A DNA stretch of 37,086 nucleotides from Candidatus Cloacimonadota bacterium (GCA_021736135.1 JAIPGO010000031.1:1-37086); one strand, 5' to 3'. Shown: positions 28,101-35,535, numbered from the stretch's first letter. A program made the numbers and translations. The notes: generated by a model not told the origin, from the sequence alone.

Positions 28101-28665
28101 GTCTGTTGAAAAATTTCAGATAGTTCTTTATGATCCGGTTGAATTTCCGACTGAAAGCGGAAACGGAGTTATCCAGGTAAATTATCATACGGTAAATAAT
28201 CCTGATTCAGGTAGTAATTTCTCCACTGTCGGAATTGAAGATTATCATCATATTGATGGCGTGCTTTATACATTCGCAGATCAATATCCGGCATCGGCTA
28301 CAACCTTACAGAATGGTCTTGCCATTAAATTTACTACCGAAGCACCGGATGATTTCACCGGTAATGATGAAGAAAATCTTGTGACTGGCTTGCCGGTACT
28401 TAATAATAATTATCCTAATCCCTTCAATCCGGAAACAACATTCAGTTTTAGTATAACGGAAACAGATGAGGTGGAACTGAAAGTCTATAACATTAAGGGT
28501 GAACTGGTTAAAACGGTGGTTAGTGGTAATTTAGCAAAAGGCGATTACAGTTATATATGGCGTGGAGACGATGATCAAGGTCGCAGTGTGGCTAGCGGTG
28601 TATATTTCTATCAATTGAAAAATACTCGACTAAGCACTACTAAAAAATGCGTTCTTATGAAATAA
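25198..28665 (+). CDS. Secreted C25 (gingipain-like) protein with type IX sorting domain
   Basis: 1155 residues, GTG start after AGGAGGAATT, signal peptide MKRILLLTVLSLLVTSLSAA. A propeptide-like region precedes the C25 domain (about 165-520), which has RMLIISHSNLNNL, DYLLLIGDVNG, EMIVGRMS and NYLPIMTSIVCNTGDF. The catalytic Cys is C409. The gingipain YxGHG histidine position reads YRGWG here (Trp376). The 33-residue spacing to Cys matches what I recall for RgpB (211/244). It may therefore be inactive or use another base. Downstream are Ig/CARDB-like beta domains (about 600-815), a domain beginning GYYAYDNFDTGYEEAPDYFW (about 825-1050), and a consensus sorting domain (NNYPNPFNPETTFSFS, ASGVYFYQL). 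The last gene of the operon, followed by a strong hairpin. Confidence 0.85.
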   Translation: MKRILLLTVLSLLVTSLSAAVIYNNSNSSLDISVINDGGLSIEGDDLYQVIAFPATDVSLEIIESETVLFSAAGNELERSSQLAESRVELAETMVMREMVMHRIRIRMNENINGNQSVIDNLTLRLTANNEMLHFNGVSPAFLPIYEKMADNYQTSYLRNLSVLPSRMLIISHSNLNNLNYFTAWKNERGIATDVVMKSDIGNTTAAIKGYIQNVYETEEFPPDYLLLIGDVNGNFTLPAYYHTTENDVTDHPYTLLAGDDYLPEMIVGRMSIDQQSGFDTIISKVLSYEKTPYMTNPEWFDNILLVAGNYSDLPPTPTTPLTTMRWLQEKAVDYGYDGYTEVYYWPDGGYYDYPGTSEIINAINNGVGVVAYRGWGNAWGWNFPYFHTQNIEELSNGNYLPIMTSIVCNTGDFANTNVDPCFGELWLTAGNASSFKGGVAFVGPSDLHTSTHYNNAIFAGFYQGLLDEGIHSFGSAVLRGKWEIYQSFPNDHVSGGDVEFYYYVYNILGDPSLNIWTRTPESMSCELPSEINLGQNFLDIYVPEINNGMVTARKGDEFIVSDFVRDHQALLYFDAETTGTITVTITAVNHLPLIMEVDVERVGIDPEITDIAAQDEIIAGEEVAIDITLINSGTESSEFIAYLEEQTGMASIQEESLNFGTLAEGESSTATFHMDISGSCPEGSELSLLMTFFDLDSEIKFPLTVSNLVFQVSNVIVNDANGVLEPGETSQITVTVDNISSMGAEGLTASIIPATTALTATIASATLGNVTAGSSGDAVFELSAAPGSFDGRQAAIYLQLEDSTGRLYETSFTITIGIVDNTDPTGPCSAGYYAYDNFDTGYEEAPDYFWQEIDPEEGGNGSVILMTDDQTESIPLPFNFTYFDTEYDSISICSNGWISFETTWQVYFKNWSIPAALGPKAMVSAYWDDLRGFNGGVEPLRLCYYYDETQNYFIIEWNDTYNRADDMSVEKFQIVLYDPVEFPTESGNGVIQVNYHTVNNPDSGSNFSTVGIEDYHHIDGVLYTFADQYPASATTLQNGLAIKFTTEAPDDFTGNDEENLVTGLPVLNNNYPNPFNPETTFSFSITETDEVELKVYNIKGELVKTVVSGNLAKGDYSYIWRGDDDQGRSVASGVYFYQLKNTRLSTTKKCVLMK

Positions 28666-28673
28666 AAAATGAC

Positions 28674-28701
28674 AAAGGGGGAGCTTTTCTGCTCCCCCTT
28701 T
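28674..28701 (+). terminator. Hairpin between the C25 gene and pgsB: terminator or attenuator
   Basis: AAAGGGGGAGC pairs perfectly with GCTCCCCCTTT (11 bp, 6-nt TTTTCT loop). The 3' tail is TTT then A7, so the U-tract is short. It ends 13 nt before the pgsB ATG and next to its AAAGGG ribosome binding site. It could end the secretion operon or modulate readthrough into the pgs operon. Confidence 0.65.
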
Positions 28702-28714
28702 AAAAAAAGGGAAT

Positions 28715-29875
28715 ATGTTAGGATTAATAGTTGGATTATTGTTATTAATCGGCTGGGGTGTGCATGAATACTGGGACCATCGCAGGAATCGCAGTAAGAT
28801 TCCGGAGATAGTTCATATTAACGGCACACGGGGTAAATCGAGTGTAACACGTCTGATTGCTGCCGGTTTACGAGCCGGTGGGAATAAGGTTATGGCAAAA
28901 ACCACCGGTTCTGCTCCCCGCCTTATATATCCCAGCGGAAGGGAAACTCCTATTGTGCGGCATTTTGGTTCAAACATCAGGGAACAGCTGAAAGTGATCA
29001 AGTTTGCTTCCAGAAGAAACATAGATTTCCTCGTGCTGGAATGCATGGCCGTTACTCCCGAATATCAATGGGAAACAGAACATCGCATGGTGCAGTCAAC
29101 TGTTGGCGTTATTACCAATTCCCGGCTTGATCATCTGGATGTGATGGGTCCGGGATTACGTAATGTAACTCTTTCCATGTGCAATACAATTCCTCATAAG
29201 GGAATAGTTTTTACTTCCGAAGACAAAGTGTTTCCATTGATGAAAAAAGTTGCAGATCGCGAACATACCGAATTCCGCTATGTGGACAGCAGTCATATCA
29301 CAGATGAGGATATGCGGGGATTTAACTGGATTGAGCACAAGGATAACGTTGCCCTGGCGCTGGCAGTTTGTGAGCGTTTCAATATTTCTCGTGAGATAGC
29401 TTTACAGGGTATGTATAATTCCATACCCGATATTGGGGCTACAGAAATATTTTTAAATAAGGTAGCAGGCAAGGAACTTTATTTTGCTCATTCCTTTGCC
29501 GCTAATGATCCCGATTCAACAATTGTTTTGATCAATTATATTCGCAGTATTTACTCCGATATCACTTCTGTGGCGATTGTATTAAATACTCGTGCTGACC
29601 GGATGTATCGCAGTAAACAATTGACGGAAATGCTCGAGAAAGAAGAATTTGACGGCTTGTTCCTGATCGGTGACCAGGAGTTGACGATACATAATTACGC
29701 CACAGGTCACGGTATCCCCGCGGAAAAGATTTTTCCCCTGGGCTGGTGTAAAGGCGATGAGCTGGTAAAAGAAATTTGTACTCTGGATGCCGAAAAAATT
29801 CTGGTTTTCGGTATTGGAAATATTGGCGGGAATGGTGGTCCCATTGTAGATTATTTCAAAGCGAGGAAATGCTGA
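28715..29875 (+). CDS. pgsB: Poly-gamma-glutamate synthase subunit PgsB/CapB
   Basis: 386 residues, the usual PgsB/CapB length. It has an N-terminal membrane anchor (MLGLIVGLLLLIGWGVHEYW), then the Mur-ligase-like ATP-binding loop VHINGTRGKSSVTRLI (about residues 33-48), the conserved ECMAVTPEYQ (about 108-117) and TNSRLDHLDVMG (about 133-144). Near the C-terminus are LNTRADRMYRS and GNIGGNGGPIV. It is the ATP-dependent amide ligase that polymerises glutamate through its gamma-carboxyl on the cytoplasmic face of the inner membrane, working with PgsC. First gene of a six-gene operon; its TGA overlaps the pgsC ATG by one base. Confidence 0.95.
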   Translation: MLGLIVGLLLLIGWGVHEYWDHRRNRSKIPEIVHINGTRGKSSVTRLIAAGLRAGGNKVMAKTTGSAPRLIYPSGRETPIVRHFGSNIREQLKVIKFASRRNIDFLVLECMAVTPEYQWETEHRMVQSTVGVITNSRLDHLDVMGPGLRNVTLSMCNTIPHKGIVFTSEDKVFPLMKKVADREHTEFRYVDSSHITDEDMRGFNWIEHKDNVALALAVCERFNISREIALQGMYNSIPDIGATEIFLNKVAGKELYFAHSFAANDPDSTIVLINYIRSIYSDITSVAIVLNTRADRMYRSKQLTEMLEKEEFDGLFLIGDQELTIHNYATGHGIPAEKIFPLGWCKGDELVKEICTLDAEKILVFGIGNIGGNGGPIVDYFKARKC

Positions 29876-30330
29876 TGTTTGAAGTTGCAATTGGTTTAGG
29901 GGTATTAGTAAGTTTATTTTTCCTGGAAACTTTCGGTACTACGGCTGGAGGAATTGTTGTTGCTGGCTATATTGCCATGTTTCTTCACCAGCCCTGGACG
30001 ATTCTGGGTTCTCTGGCAATAAGTTTTGCCGTATATCTTATCGTAAAACTACTGGGTAAAGTTATGTTTATCTATGGTCGCCGTCGCATGGTTATATCAA
30101 TCCTGCTCGGTTTTATTTTTGGCTGGCTGGTGAGAACTTATGGTTTATATACCAGTATTCCCGCCGATTATTCAGTAAATGTTATTGGTTATATTATTCC
30201 CGGTCTTATTGCGAATTCGATGGCAAAGCAGGGTATAACCAGAACTGTTACCGTTATGTTCCTTGCTGCTGTGATAGTACGGCTTATGGTCAATATTATC
30301 TTCCGCGGCGAGTTAATATCAATATTGTAA
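29875..30330 (+). CDS. pgsC: Poly-gamma-glutamate synthase membrane subunit PgsC/CapC
   Basis: 151 residues. The start is the ATG at 29875 in the TGATG overlap with pgsB; the frame is open further upstream but only through pgsB. It is hydrophobic with about four to five membrane helices (e.g. FEVAIGLGVLVSLFFLETFGTTAGGIVV and VMFIYGRRRMVISILLGFIFGWLV). The FGTTAGGIVVAGYIA and GYIIPGLIANSMAKQGITRT segments match PgsC/CapC. It forms the minimal synthase with PgsB and anchors it in the inner membrane. Nine bases separate it from the next gene. Confidence 0.95.
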   Translation: MFEVAIGLGVLVSLFFLETFGTTAGGIVVAGYIAMFLHQPWTILGSLAISFAVYLIVKLLGKVMFIYGRRRMVISILLGFIFGWLVRTYGLYTSIPADYSVNVIGYIIPGLIANSMAKQGITRTVTVMFLAAVIVRLMVNIIFRGELISIL

Positions 30331-30339
30331 GGACTTAAT

Positions 30340-31446
30340 ATGTTCATTCCGAGTGCAAAATCAAAAATAAGTTTATTAGCTTTATTAGTAGTAGCTATGC
30401 TGCTGTTTGTGTGGGTTAATAATTCCCGTATGTTTCTGAAAGAAAAGGATTACGATAAAAAACTGGAAGCTGCCCTTTTAATGAAAAAAGCTTATGATGC
30501 AGTTAAACAGGATCGTTTGGAATGCGGTGCCTATTGTGATCTGGAAAACGATCCCTATCAGAGCGGTGTTATTGGTCCAAAGGAAACGCCGATCACTACT
30601 GACCGCGGTTCTCTGGATGGAAAGCTTACCAGTCTGAATCCAAATTATGCCGCTGTGATGGTGTCTCTCATGAAAAGAGCGCATCTTAATAAGGGAGATC
30701 GCGTTGCCATCAGCTGCACTGGTTCCTATCCTGCAATTAATCTGGCTGTATATGCTGCTGCCACTGCGCTTGAGCTTAAAGTAGTCCCCATCAGTTCCGT
30801 GGGAGCGTCCATGTTCGGAGCCACTGATCCTGATTTTACCTGGCTCGATATGGAGACCCTGCTTTATAATCAGGGAATTTTCCCTTTTAAATCTGTTGCT
30901 GCATCCATAGGTGGCGGACGTGATTTAGGAAGAGGCTTAAACCTGCTGGGCAGAAACATGATCGTTGAAGCAATCAAACGAAATAGTACCGAACTGGTTC
31001 AGGAAGAAAGTCTGGAAGCTAATATTGAAAAGAAAATGACAATTTATAACAGCAGATTCCCGAAATATGACGCCTACATTAATATCGGTGGTGGATTGTC
31101 ATCTATAGGCAGTTCGATCAACGGACGTCTTATTTCTGACGGATATCACCGGACTATTAATAATAATAACCTGCCGCGAATTGGTACAATGTTCTTGTTT
31201 GCAGAACAGGGTACTCCTATAATTCATCTATCCGATTTTCTTGATCTGGCAAGAAGATTTGAATTGCCGGAAACCCCGGTACCATTACCTGAACCAGGCA
31301 CAGGTTCAGTTTTTGTGAATGAACGTTACAATGTCACGATTGCTATTATTTCGCTGGTGATCCTGTTAGCTTTGATCTCCATAGTAGTTTTCTTTGATCA
31401 CAGCCAGATGAAGCTTCGTGATGAAGAGGTTAACCGTCGGGCATGA
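30340..31446 (+). CDS. pgsW: Poly-gamma-glutamate system protein PgsW
   Basis: 368 residues with an N-terminal membrane helix (about 9-27) and a C-terminal one (about 330-352) around a large soluble domain. The domain contains GVIGPKETPITTDRGSLDGKLTSLNPNYAAV, then AISCTGSYPAINLAVYAAATALEL, SSVGASMFGATDPDFTWLDME and INIGGGLSSIGSS. This is the PgsW-type poly-gamma-glutamate system protein found with pgsBC in many Gram-negative genomes. Its biochemical role is not established. The soluble part may lie outside the cytoplasm. Its last four bases (ATGA) contain the start of the next gene, implying translational coupling. Confidence 0.88.
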   Translation: MFIPSAKSKISLLALLVVAMLLFVWVNNSRMFLKEKDYDKKLEAALLMKKAYDAVKQDRLECGAYCDLENDPYQSGVIGPKETPITTDRGSLDGKLTSLNPNYAAVMVSLMKRAHLNKGDRVAISCTGSYPAINLAVYAAATALELKVVPISSVGASMFGATDPDFTWLDMETLLYNQGIFPFKSVAASIGGGRDLGRGLNLLGRNMIVEAIKRNSTELVQEESLEANIEKKMTIYNSRFPKYDAYINIGGGLSSIGSSINGRLISDGYHRTINNNNLPRIGTMFLFAEQGTPIIHLSDFLDLARRFELPETPVPLPEPGTGSVFVNERYNVTIAIISLVILLALISIVVFFDHSQMKLRDEEVNRRA

Positions 31447-32303
31447 AAAGCAGACTGAGAGAGAGAATTCTATTCGTTATCTGCTTTGTAATTCTATTCA
31501 TTGTAATGGTGCAGGCAAACCAGAAGAACAGAATTTATTATCTTTTTAATAATAATACCGGTAAATTATATCGCTATTATCATCTGATGCCAGGAGAAAA
31601 ATATTCGGGATCTATTGTTGATGCTGATTCACTAATTGTTTACAGTAGATTGATCCTGGATGCAGATATTCCCGCAGCCTATTCTTATCAGTTTTCCACT
31701 GGTAACTTTGAGGATATTGTTACCAGGAAAATATCACCCAGCAGTTCTTCACGTGGGGTTTCAGGCTCAAAAGTCTCTGCCTGGAACAGCTATAAATATT
31801 TTCCGATGCCGGAAGATAAGAAATTCAATATCATTAATGATTCAGACAGGGAATTACTGGTGAAAGTTACTTTACCTGACCAGAAGACTTACCGCAAAAA
31901 AACTGAATTTATTGCTTATCCGCCTGACAGGGCTGCAGATAGCATTCAGCTTTTGAACAAGGATAATGATTATACTTATTACTTGGCGGATAAAGATGGG
32001 ATTTCAATGCAGCTCGAAGGACCTCTGCTCCTGAAGGTGATCAGCCGGCTTATTGTTAAAGATGTAGAATTCCTCTCTTATAGCTGGGCTGCCTACCTCG
32101 ACGAAGAGGAAATCCTCACCGTGGATGCTGCTGCTCCATATTCTAAAACCTGCCTTGCCGACAGCTCAAGTATTGTTACCCGCGGTAAAGTAAATATTTT
32201 GAAAGTTCCTGCCGGTATCCATACCATAAAAATCATGGATTTAGAACCGGATGAGATCATATACCGCTTTTATCTTAATAAAACTGCCATAGGAAATAAA
32301 TAA
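31443..32303 (+). CDS. Unknown exported protein of the pgs operon
   Basis: 286 residues; I do not recognise the family. It has an N-terminal hydrophobic segment (about 8-25: ILFVICFVILFIVMVQA) that is either a signal peptide or an anchor. The rest is polar and strand-rich (YYLFNNNTGKLYRYYHLMPGEKYSG, FNIINDSDRELLVKVTLPDQKTYRK, KVNILKVPAGIHTIKIMDLEPDE), compatible with a periplasmic beta-sandwich. Start and stop overlap both neighbours (ATGA with pgsW, TAATG with the next gene), so it is made together with them. Given its place between the inner-membrane synthase and the barrel gene, a periplasmic link or polymer-handling role is inferred. Confidence 0.7.
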   Translation: MKSRLRERILFVICFVILFIVMVQANQKNRIYYLFNNNTGKLYRYYHLMPGEKYSGSIVDADSLIVYSRLILDADIPAAYSYQFSTGNFEDIVTRKISPSSSSRGVSGSKVSAWNSYKYFPMPEDKKFNIINDSDRELLVKVTLPDQKTYRKKTEFIAYPPDRAADSIQLLNKDNDYTYYLADKDGISMQLEGPLLLKVISRLIVKDVEFLSYSWAAYLDEEEILTVDAAAPYSKTCLADSSSIVTRGKVNILKVPAGIHTIKIMDLEPDEIIYRFYLNKTAIGNK

Positions 32304-33334
32304 TGAAGAGATTTTTTTTTACAATCCTTTTTCTGCTCTTTGCCTTGCTAACTCAGGCAAAGGGAATTAGTTGGGAAAGTGAATTCGACATCGACCTCAC
32401 TTATAATTCTAATATTCTCAATTACTCTGAAAATGATCGTGATGCCTTTGAAAATAATATTAATCCTGAGAAATTCCTGATCGAATCTCTCGATGATATG
32501 ATTATGGGTTTTAAGTATAACCTTAAATCGCGATATTACAGTTTCGACGGGCATACTCAGATCATCAATCTCGGCATTAACTATAAAAAATACCTGAATA
32601 ATGAGATTAAAGATGATATCAATGTGCAGGCAGGAATCAAACAGTATTTCTCTCCAAAACTGATTACATCTCTGAGTTACAGTTTCTATCCGGAAATTTA
32701 CCTGCGCCAGTACAAAAGCGTAATCGATAATGAATATCATAATTATGAATACGCTAAGAACGGATATTCGGCAGAACTGGAATGGAAGGCTTTAAAAAAC
32801 CTTGATCTTCGGTTAAATGCGGATTATTCACAGCTTTATTTCAATGAGTGGTTTACAGAGTATGACGCTGACGTTATAACAGCAAACTGTTACCTGATCT
32901 GGAAACTCAATCCTCGCCTTACGACTGAATTCCGTTATGCGTTCAGAATTGCAACTGCTGATGCGGAGGAAGCTTATCAGCCTGCTTCTGTTTCTGTGAT
33001 CAAGGATGGCTCTTTTGACGGCAACATTATTGGCGTTAAACTTAAATTTCGCCGCTTCCTGGCTGATTATACGCTGAATCTGGGATATCGCCTGGAAGAT
33101 AAATTTTACTCCTCTGGTTTTGAGGGTGATGATTATCACATTGAGCGGGACGATTATATTCACACAGGCTCAATGAGCATCTATGTCCCTCTGGCGAAGA
33201 ACCTTAATATGGTTCTGCATGCGGAATATGAAGAACGTGAAACCCGCTCCCCATTTACCAATGTGATTCGCGATAAGGAATACAATACCTGGAATAGCGG
33301 TATTTCCTTCGCTTATGACCTTAAACACAGATAA
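32303..33334 (+). CDS. Probable outer-membrane beta-barrel protein of the pgs operon
   Basis: 343 residues with a signal peptide (MKRFFFTILFLLFALLTQAKG). The mature chain alternates polar and hydrophobic or aromatic residues in many roughly ten-residue strands (WESEFDIDLTYNSNILNY, INLGINYKKYL, LITSLSYSFYPEIYLRQY, LTTEFRYAFRIAT, YTLNLGYRLEDKFYS, SISFAYDL-like end), as in outer-membrane barrels. There are acidic and asparagine-rich turns. No named family is recognised. Coupled by TAATG to the gene before and overlapping the next by 20 bases. In this operon it is the natural candidate for passage or anchoring of poly-gamma-glutamate at the outer membrane; this is inference. Confidence 0.7.
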   Translation: MKRFFFTILFLLFALLTQAKGISWESEFDIDLTYNSNILNYSENDRDAFENNINPEKFLIESLDDMIMGFKYNLKSRYYSFDGHTQIINLGINYKKYLNNEIKDDINVQAGIKQYFSPKLITSLSYSFYPEIYLRQYKSVIDNEYHNYEYAKNGYSAELEWKALKNLDLRLNADYSQLYFNEWFTEYDADVITANCYLIWKLNPRLTTEFRYAFRIATADAEEAYQPASVSVIKDGSFDGNIIGVKLKFRRFLADYTLNLGYRLEDKFYSSGFEGDDYHIERDDYIHTGSMSIYVPLAKNLNMVLHAEYEERETRSPFTNVIRDKEYNTWNSGISFAYDLKHR

Positions 33335-33977
33335 AAACTCTCTGCCGGAAGTAATTGACAACTCCTGGCGGGAATTCCTCGGTTTTCATGATGGTTCTCT
33401 ACTGCTTAGTAAAAGAAATGCTGCCAGTAAAATTGTGGTTGGTGTACCTCATCACGGACCCCGCAGTTACTCACGTATGCTGTGTGACCGTTCTGCAGAT
33501 GAAAATGCCGGCTACATCGGTTGTTATCTGGCAGAAATACTACCTGCTTCGCTCATCGTGGCTAACCGCTATTTTTTTGATCCCAATAAATCGGAATCTT
33601 CCGATTATTTCAAGTTCATTAAAGCCGGCTTGCCAAATCTGCTGATTGAAATTCACGGGCATGGCGCCAGGAACGCAGTCTATGACATTGAAATCTCTTC
33701 CGGTCCTGAGGATGAAGATTATGCCAAAGCCTTTTCTCAAAGTCTTTCTCATAAAATGAAAAAGTCTCCTGACCTGAAAAAGTTCTCTATCTCAGGAAAT
33801 TATAATAAAATATATTTTACTGCTCAATATTCCTGTACGGTTACTGATTCACGCTGGCATACTCTGCATATTGAGCTCCCCCCGGCTTTAAGAAAACAAC
33901 CGGATTCACCTTATCCACCTGCAGCCGGGTTTCATTTAATGGATATGATTGCTGAATTAATTAATTCTCAGGAATGA
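33315..33977 (+). CDS. N-formylglutamate-amidohydrolase-like zinc hydrolase of the pgs operon
   Basis: 220 residues, no signal peptide at this start (ATG 33315, inside the previous gene). Motifs follow the N-formylglutamate amidohydrolase order: VPHHGPRSYSR (H46, H47), a DRSADENAGY segment, IVANRYFFDPNKS, LLIEIHGHGARN (E112, H114, H116), DIEISSG, and LHIELPPALRK (E187). These residues would bind zinc and a glutamyl substrate. The family cleaves amides on glutamate, so a gamma-glutamyl hydrolase that trims, releases or recycles the polymer is plausible. If the protein is cytoplasmic it might instead act on degradation products. It is the last gene before a strong terminator. Confidence 0.72.
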   Translation: MTLNTDKNSLPEVIDNSWREFLGFHDGSLLLSKRNAASKIVVGVPHHGPRSYSRMLCDRSADENAGYIGCYLAEILPASLIVANRYFFDPNKSESSDYFKFIKAGLPNLLIEIHGHGARNAVYDIEISSGPEDEDYAKAFSQSLSHKMKKSPDLKKFSISGNYNKIYFTAQYSCTVTDSRWHTLHIELPPALRKQPDSPYPPAAGFHLMDMIAELINSQE

Positions 33978-33999
33978 CCCTGAGCTGATAATAAAAAAA

Positions 34000-34027
34000 A
34001 GCCCCCGTTTTGCGAGGGCTGTTTTTT
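34000..34027 (+). terminator. Bidirectional rho-independent terminator
   Basis: AGCCCCCG, loop TTTTG, CGAGGGCT (one mismatch), followed by GTTTTTT and preceded by an A8 run. It therefore works for the pgs operon on the plus strand and for the convergent LruC lipoprotein gene on the minus strand. Confidence 0.85.
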
Positions 34028-34044
34028 ATTATTTATAATTCTTA

Positions 34045-35388
34045 TTATTCACCGACAGGCGCATTCTGATCTGCTACTGTCATATCTCCACGATCCAGAA
34101 TGTAACCTTCCGAATAATCGTCATCTGGATGTGGCTGCCACCAGTTGTCAAAAATTCCTTGAGTTCCTGCAAAATATGATTCCAATTCCGGATAGGCAAG
34201 TATCACATCAGCCTTCTCACGCGGATATTCCAGTGTTCCTTCCAGCTTCAGTCCCCAGGAAAGTCCATCAACCGTCTTGAATGCCGTGTCAATATAAAGC
34301 GGATCAGAGAGGCCAGATAAAGGAGTATTGTCGTCTCCAGTACCAAAAAGACCAAACTGATCAAAATTGCTGGTATAGATATCTCCGGGTAAATGTATCT
34401 CATAACCGGGAATACCGTCTAATGTGACATAAGGATTGAACGAATTCAGATTCAAACTGGGACTGACAGGATTAAAGGATATTAACTGCTGATAATCTAT
34501 CCGTATTTTGATGGATACCGGATCTGTCCACGGCGCTTCATTGAAAGTATTCAACGCTAAAAAAGTGAAGGGCAGAGGCATTACATCATATACATGGTCA
34601 AAATACTTGAAAAATAACTGGTGATTGAACGTATCCCAGATCACGTCTGTGCCATAAGCTGCATGCACTTCCTCAGATGTCATTGGCAATTGATTGCCGT
34701 CCGCATCATAAGCAGAAAAGGTGATCACATCTCCCAGTGATGTATTCGGTGCAGCATCTGATTCAAACATTACTCTGAATCCATTATTATACGTAGCGCC
34801 GGAAGCTATCACTGTTGCCTGCAATTCCACATAACGCAGATAATTGGATTCATAGCGCAGCTTGCCCCAGGTTTCCACTACCATGTCGTTAAAATCATAA
34901 TCACCCTTATTGGGCCAGTTGTCTTCATACATCAAGGTTATAACTGAATTCGTGCCGGGAACGTACAAAGTGCCGTTTGCCCGTGTATCACGGCTGCCGC
35001 CGTTTACTACCAGTGTCTTGTTCACTTCGTTGCCTGTTACAGGTACGCTTATTCTCTCACCATCACATTCCACGAAAACTGAAGAAGATGATTCCGGTAA
35101 GGTTATCTTTATATTAACCTTTCCTATCTCATTAGTTACTGCCGTAAATGCCAGGTTGTTTTCTGTCTTGTATAAAGAAATTTCTTTTCCCTGAACAGGG
35201 ATACCTGCTGCATCCACTGTCGTGATCGTTACTTCCGTCTCACTCGTGAAATCCCAGTCAAAACCGGCAGGTATCTCCACATCCTGTATGGATTGCGCAT
35301 GTCCTGATGGCTTGGTGGAACTGTCAGTACAGCTGGCAAAGAAAGCTAACACCGGAACTGATAAGACTATTATTCTCATTATTTTCAT
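34045..35388 (-). CDS. LruC-domain lipoprotein
   Basis: 447 residues. The start chosen is the ATG at 35388, six bases after GGGAG; the frame extends four codons to a GTG that overlaps that ribosome binding site. Lipoprotein signal MKIMRIIVLSVPVLAFFASC with Cys20. An Ig-like carboxypeptidase-regulatory/Big-type domain (about 40-130, VTITTVDAAGIPVQGKEISLYKTENN) is followed by the LruC domain, whose hallmark MYEDNWPNKGDYDFNDMVV lies near residue 155. LruC proteins are envelope lipoproteins described in Leptospira and common in Bacteroidota-type genomes; their role is unknown. The Asp-rich core suggests calcium binding. It is convergent with the pgs operon and divergent from comB. Confidence 0.85.
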   Translation of the reverse strand: MKIMRIIVLSVPVLAFFASCTDSSTKPSGHAQSIQDVEIPAGFDWDFTSETEVTITTVDAAGIPVQGKEISLYKTENNLAFTAVTNEIGKVNIKITLPESSSSVFVECDGERISVPVTGNEVNKTLVVNGGSRDTRANGTLYVPGTNSVITLMYEDNWPNKGDYDFNDMVVETWGKLRYESNYLRYVELQATVIASGATYNNGFRVMFESDAAPNTSLGDVITFSAYDADGNQLPMTSEEVHAAYGTDVIWDTFNHQLFFKYFDHVYDVMPLPFTFLALNTFNEAPWTDPVSIKIRIDYQQLISFNPVSPSLNLNSFNPYVTLDGIPGYEIHLPGDIYTSNFDQFGLFGTGDDNTPLSGLSDPLYIDTAFKTVDGLSWGLKLEGTLEYPREKADVILAYPELESYFAGTQGIFDNWWQPHPDDDYSEGYILDRGDMTVADQNAPVGE

Positions 35389-35424
35389 TATTTCTCCCAC
35401 AGAATACTTCTTTTCTTACAAGAC

Positions 35425-35452
35425 AATTTAATGATAAAGAGCAGACTGTCAA
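35425..35452 (-). promoter_or_regulatory. Candidate promoter for the LruC lipoprotein gene
   Basis: On the minus strand TTGACA (35452-35447) is followed 15-16 nt later by TTAAATT (35431-35425), about 40 bases before the start codon. Confidence 0.4.
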
Positions 35453-35535
35453 ATTATATCTATTTCTTTAACTCTTTAAATTTTAATTGCTTGCGGCTTT
35501 GAAAATAAATATTAATTAACTTAACTCTGGAAAGC

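Noticed and set aside
29776-29874. Upstream extension of the pgsC open frame into pgsB
   Set aside because: The extra residues are polar and unlike PgsC, while the ATG at 29875 gives the normal membrane start in a TGATG overlap.
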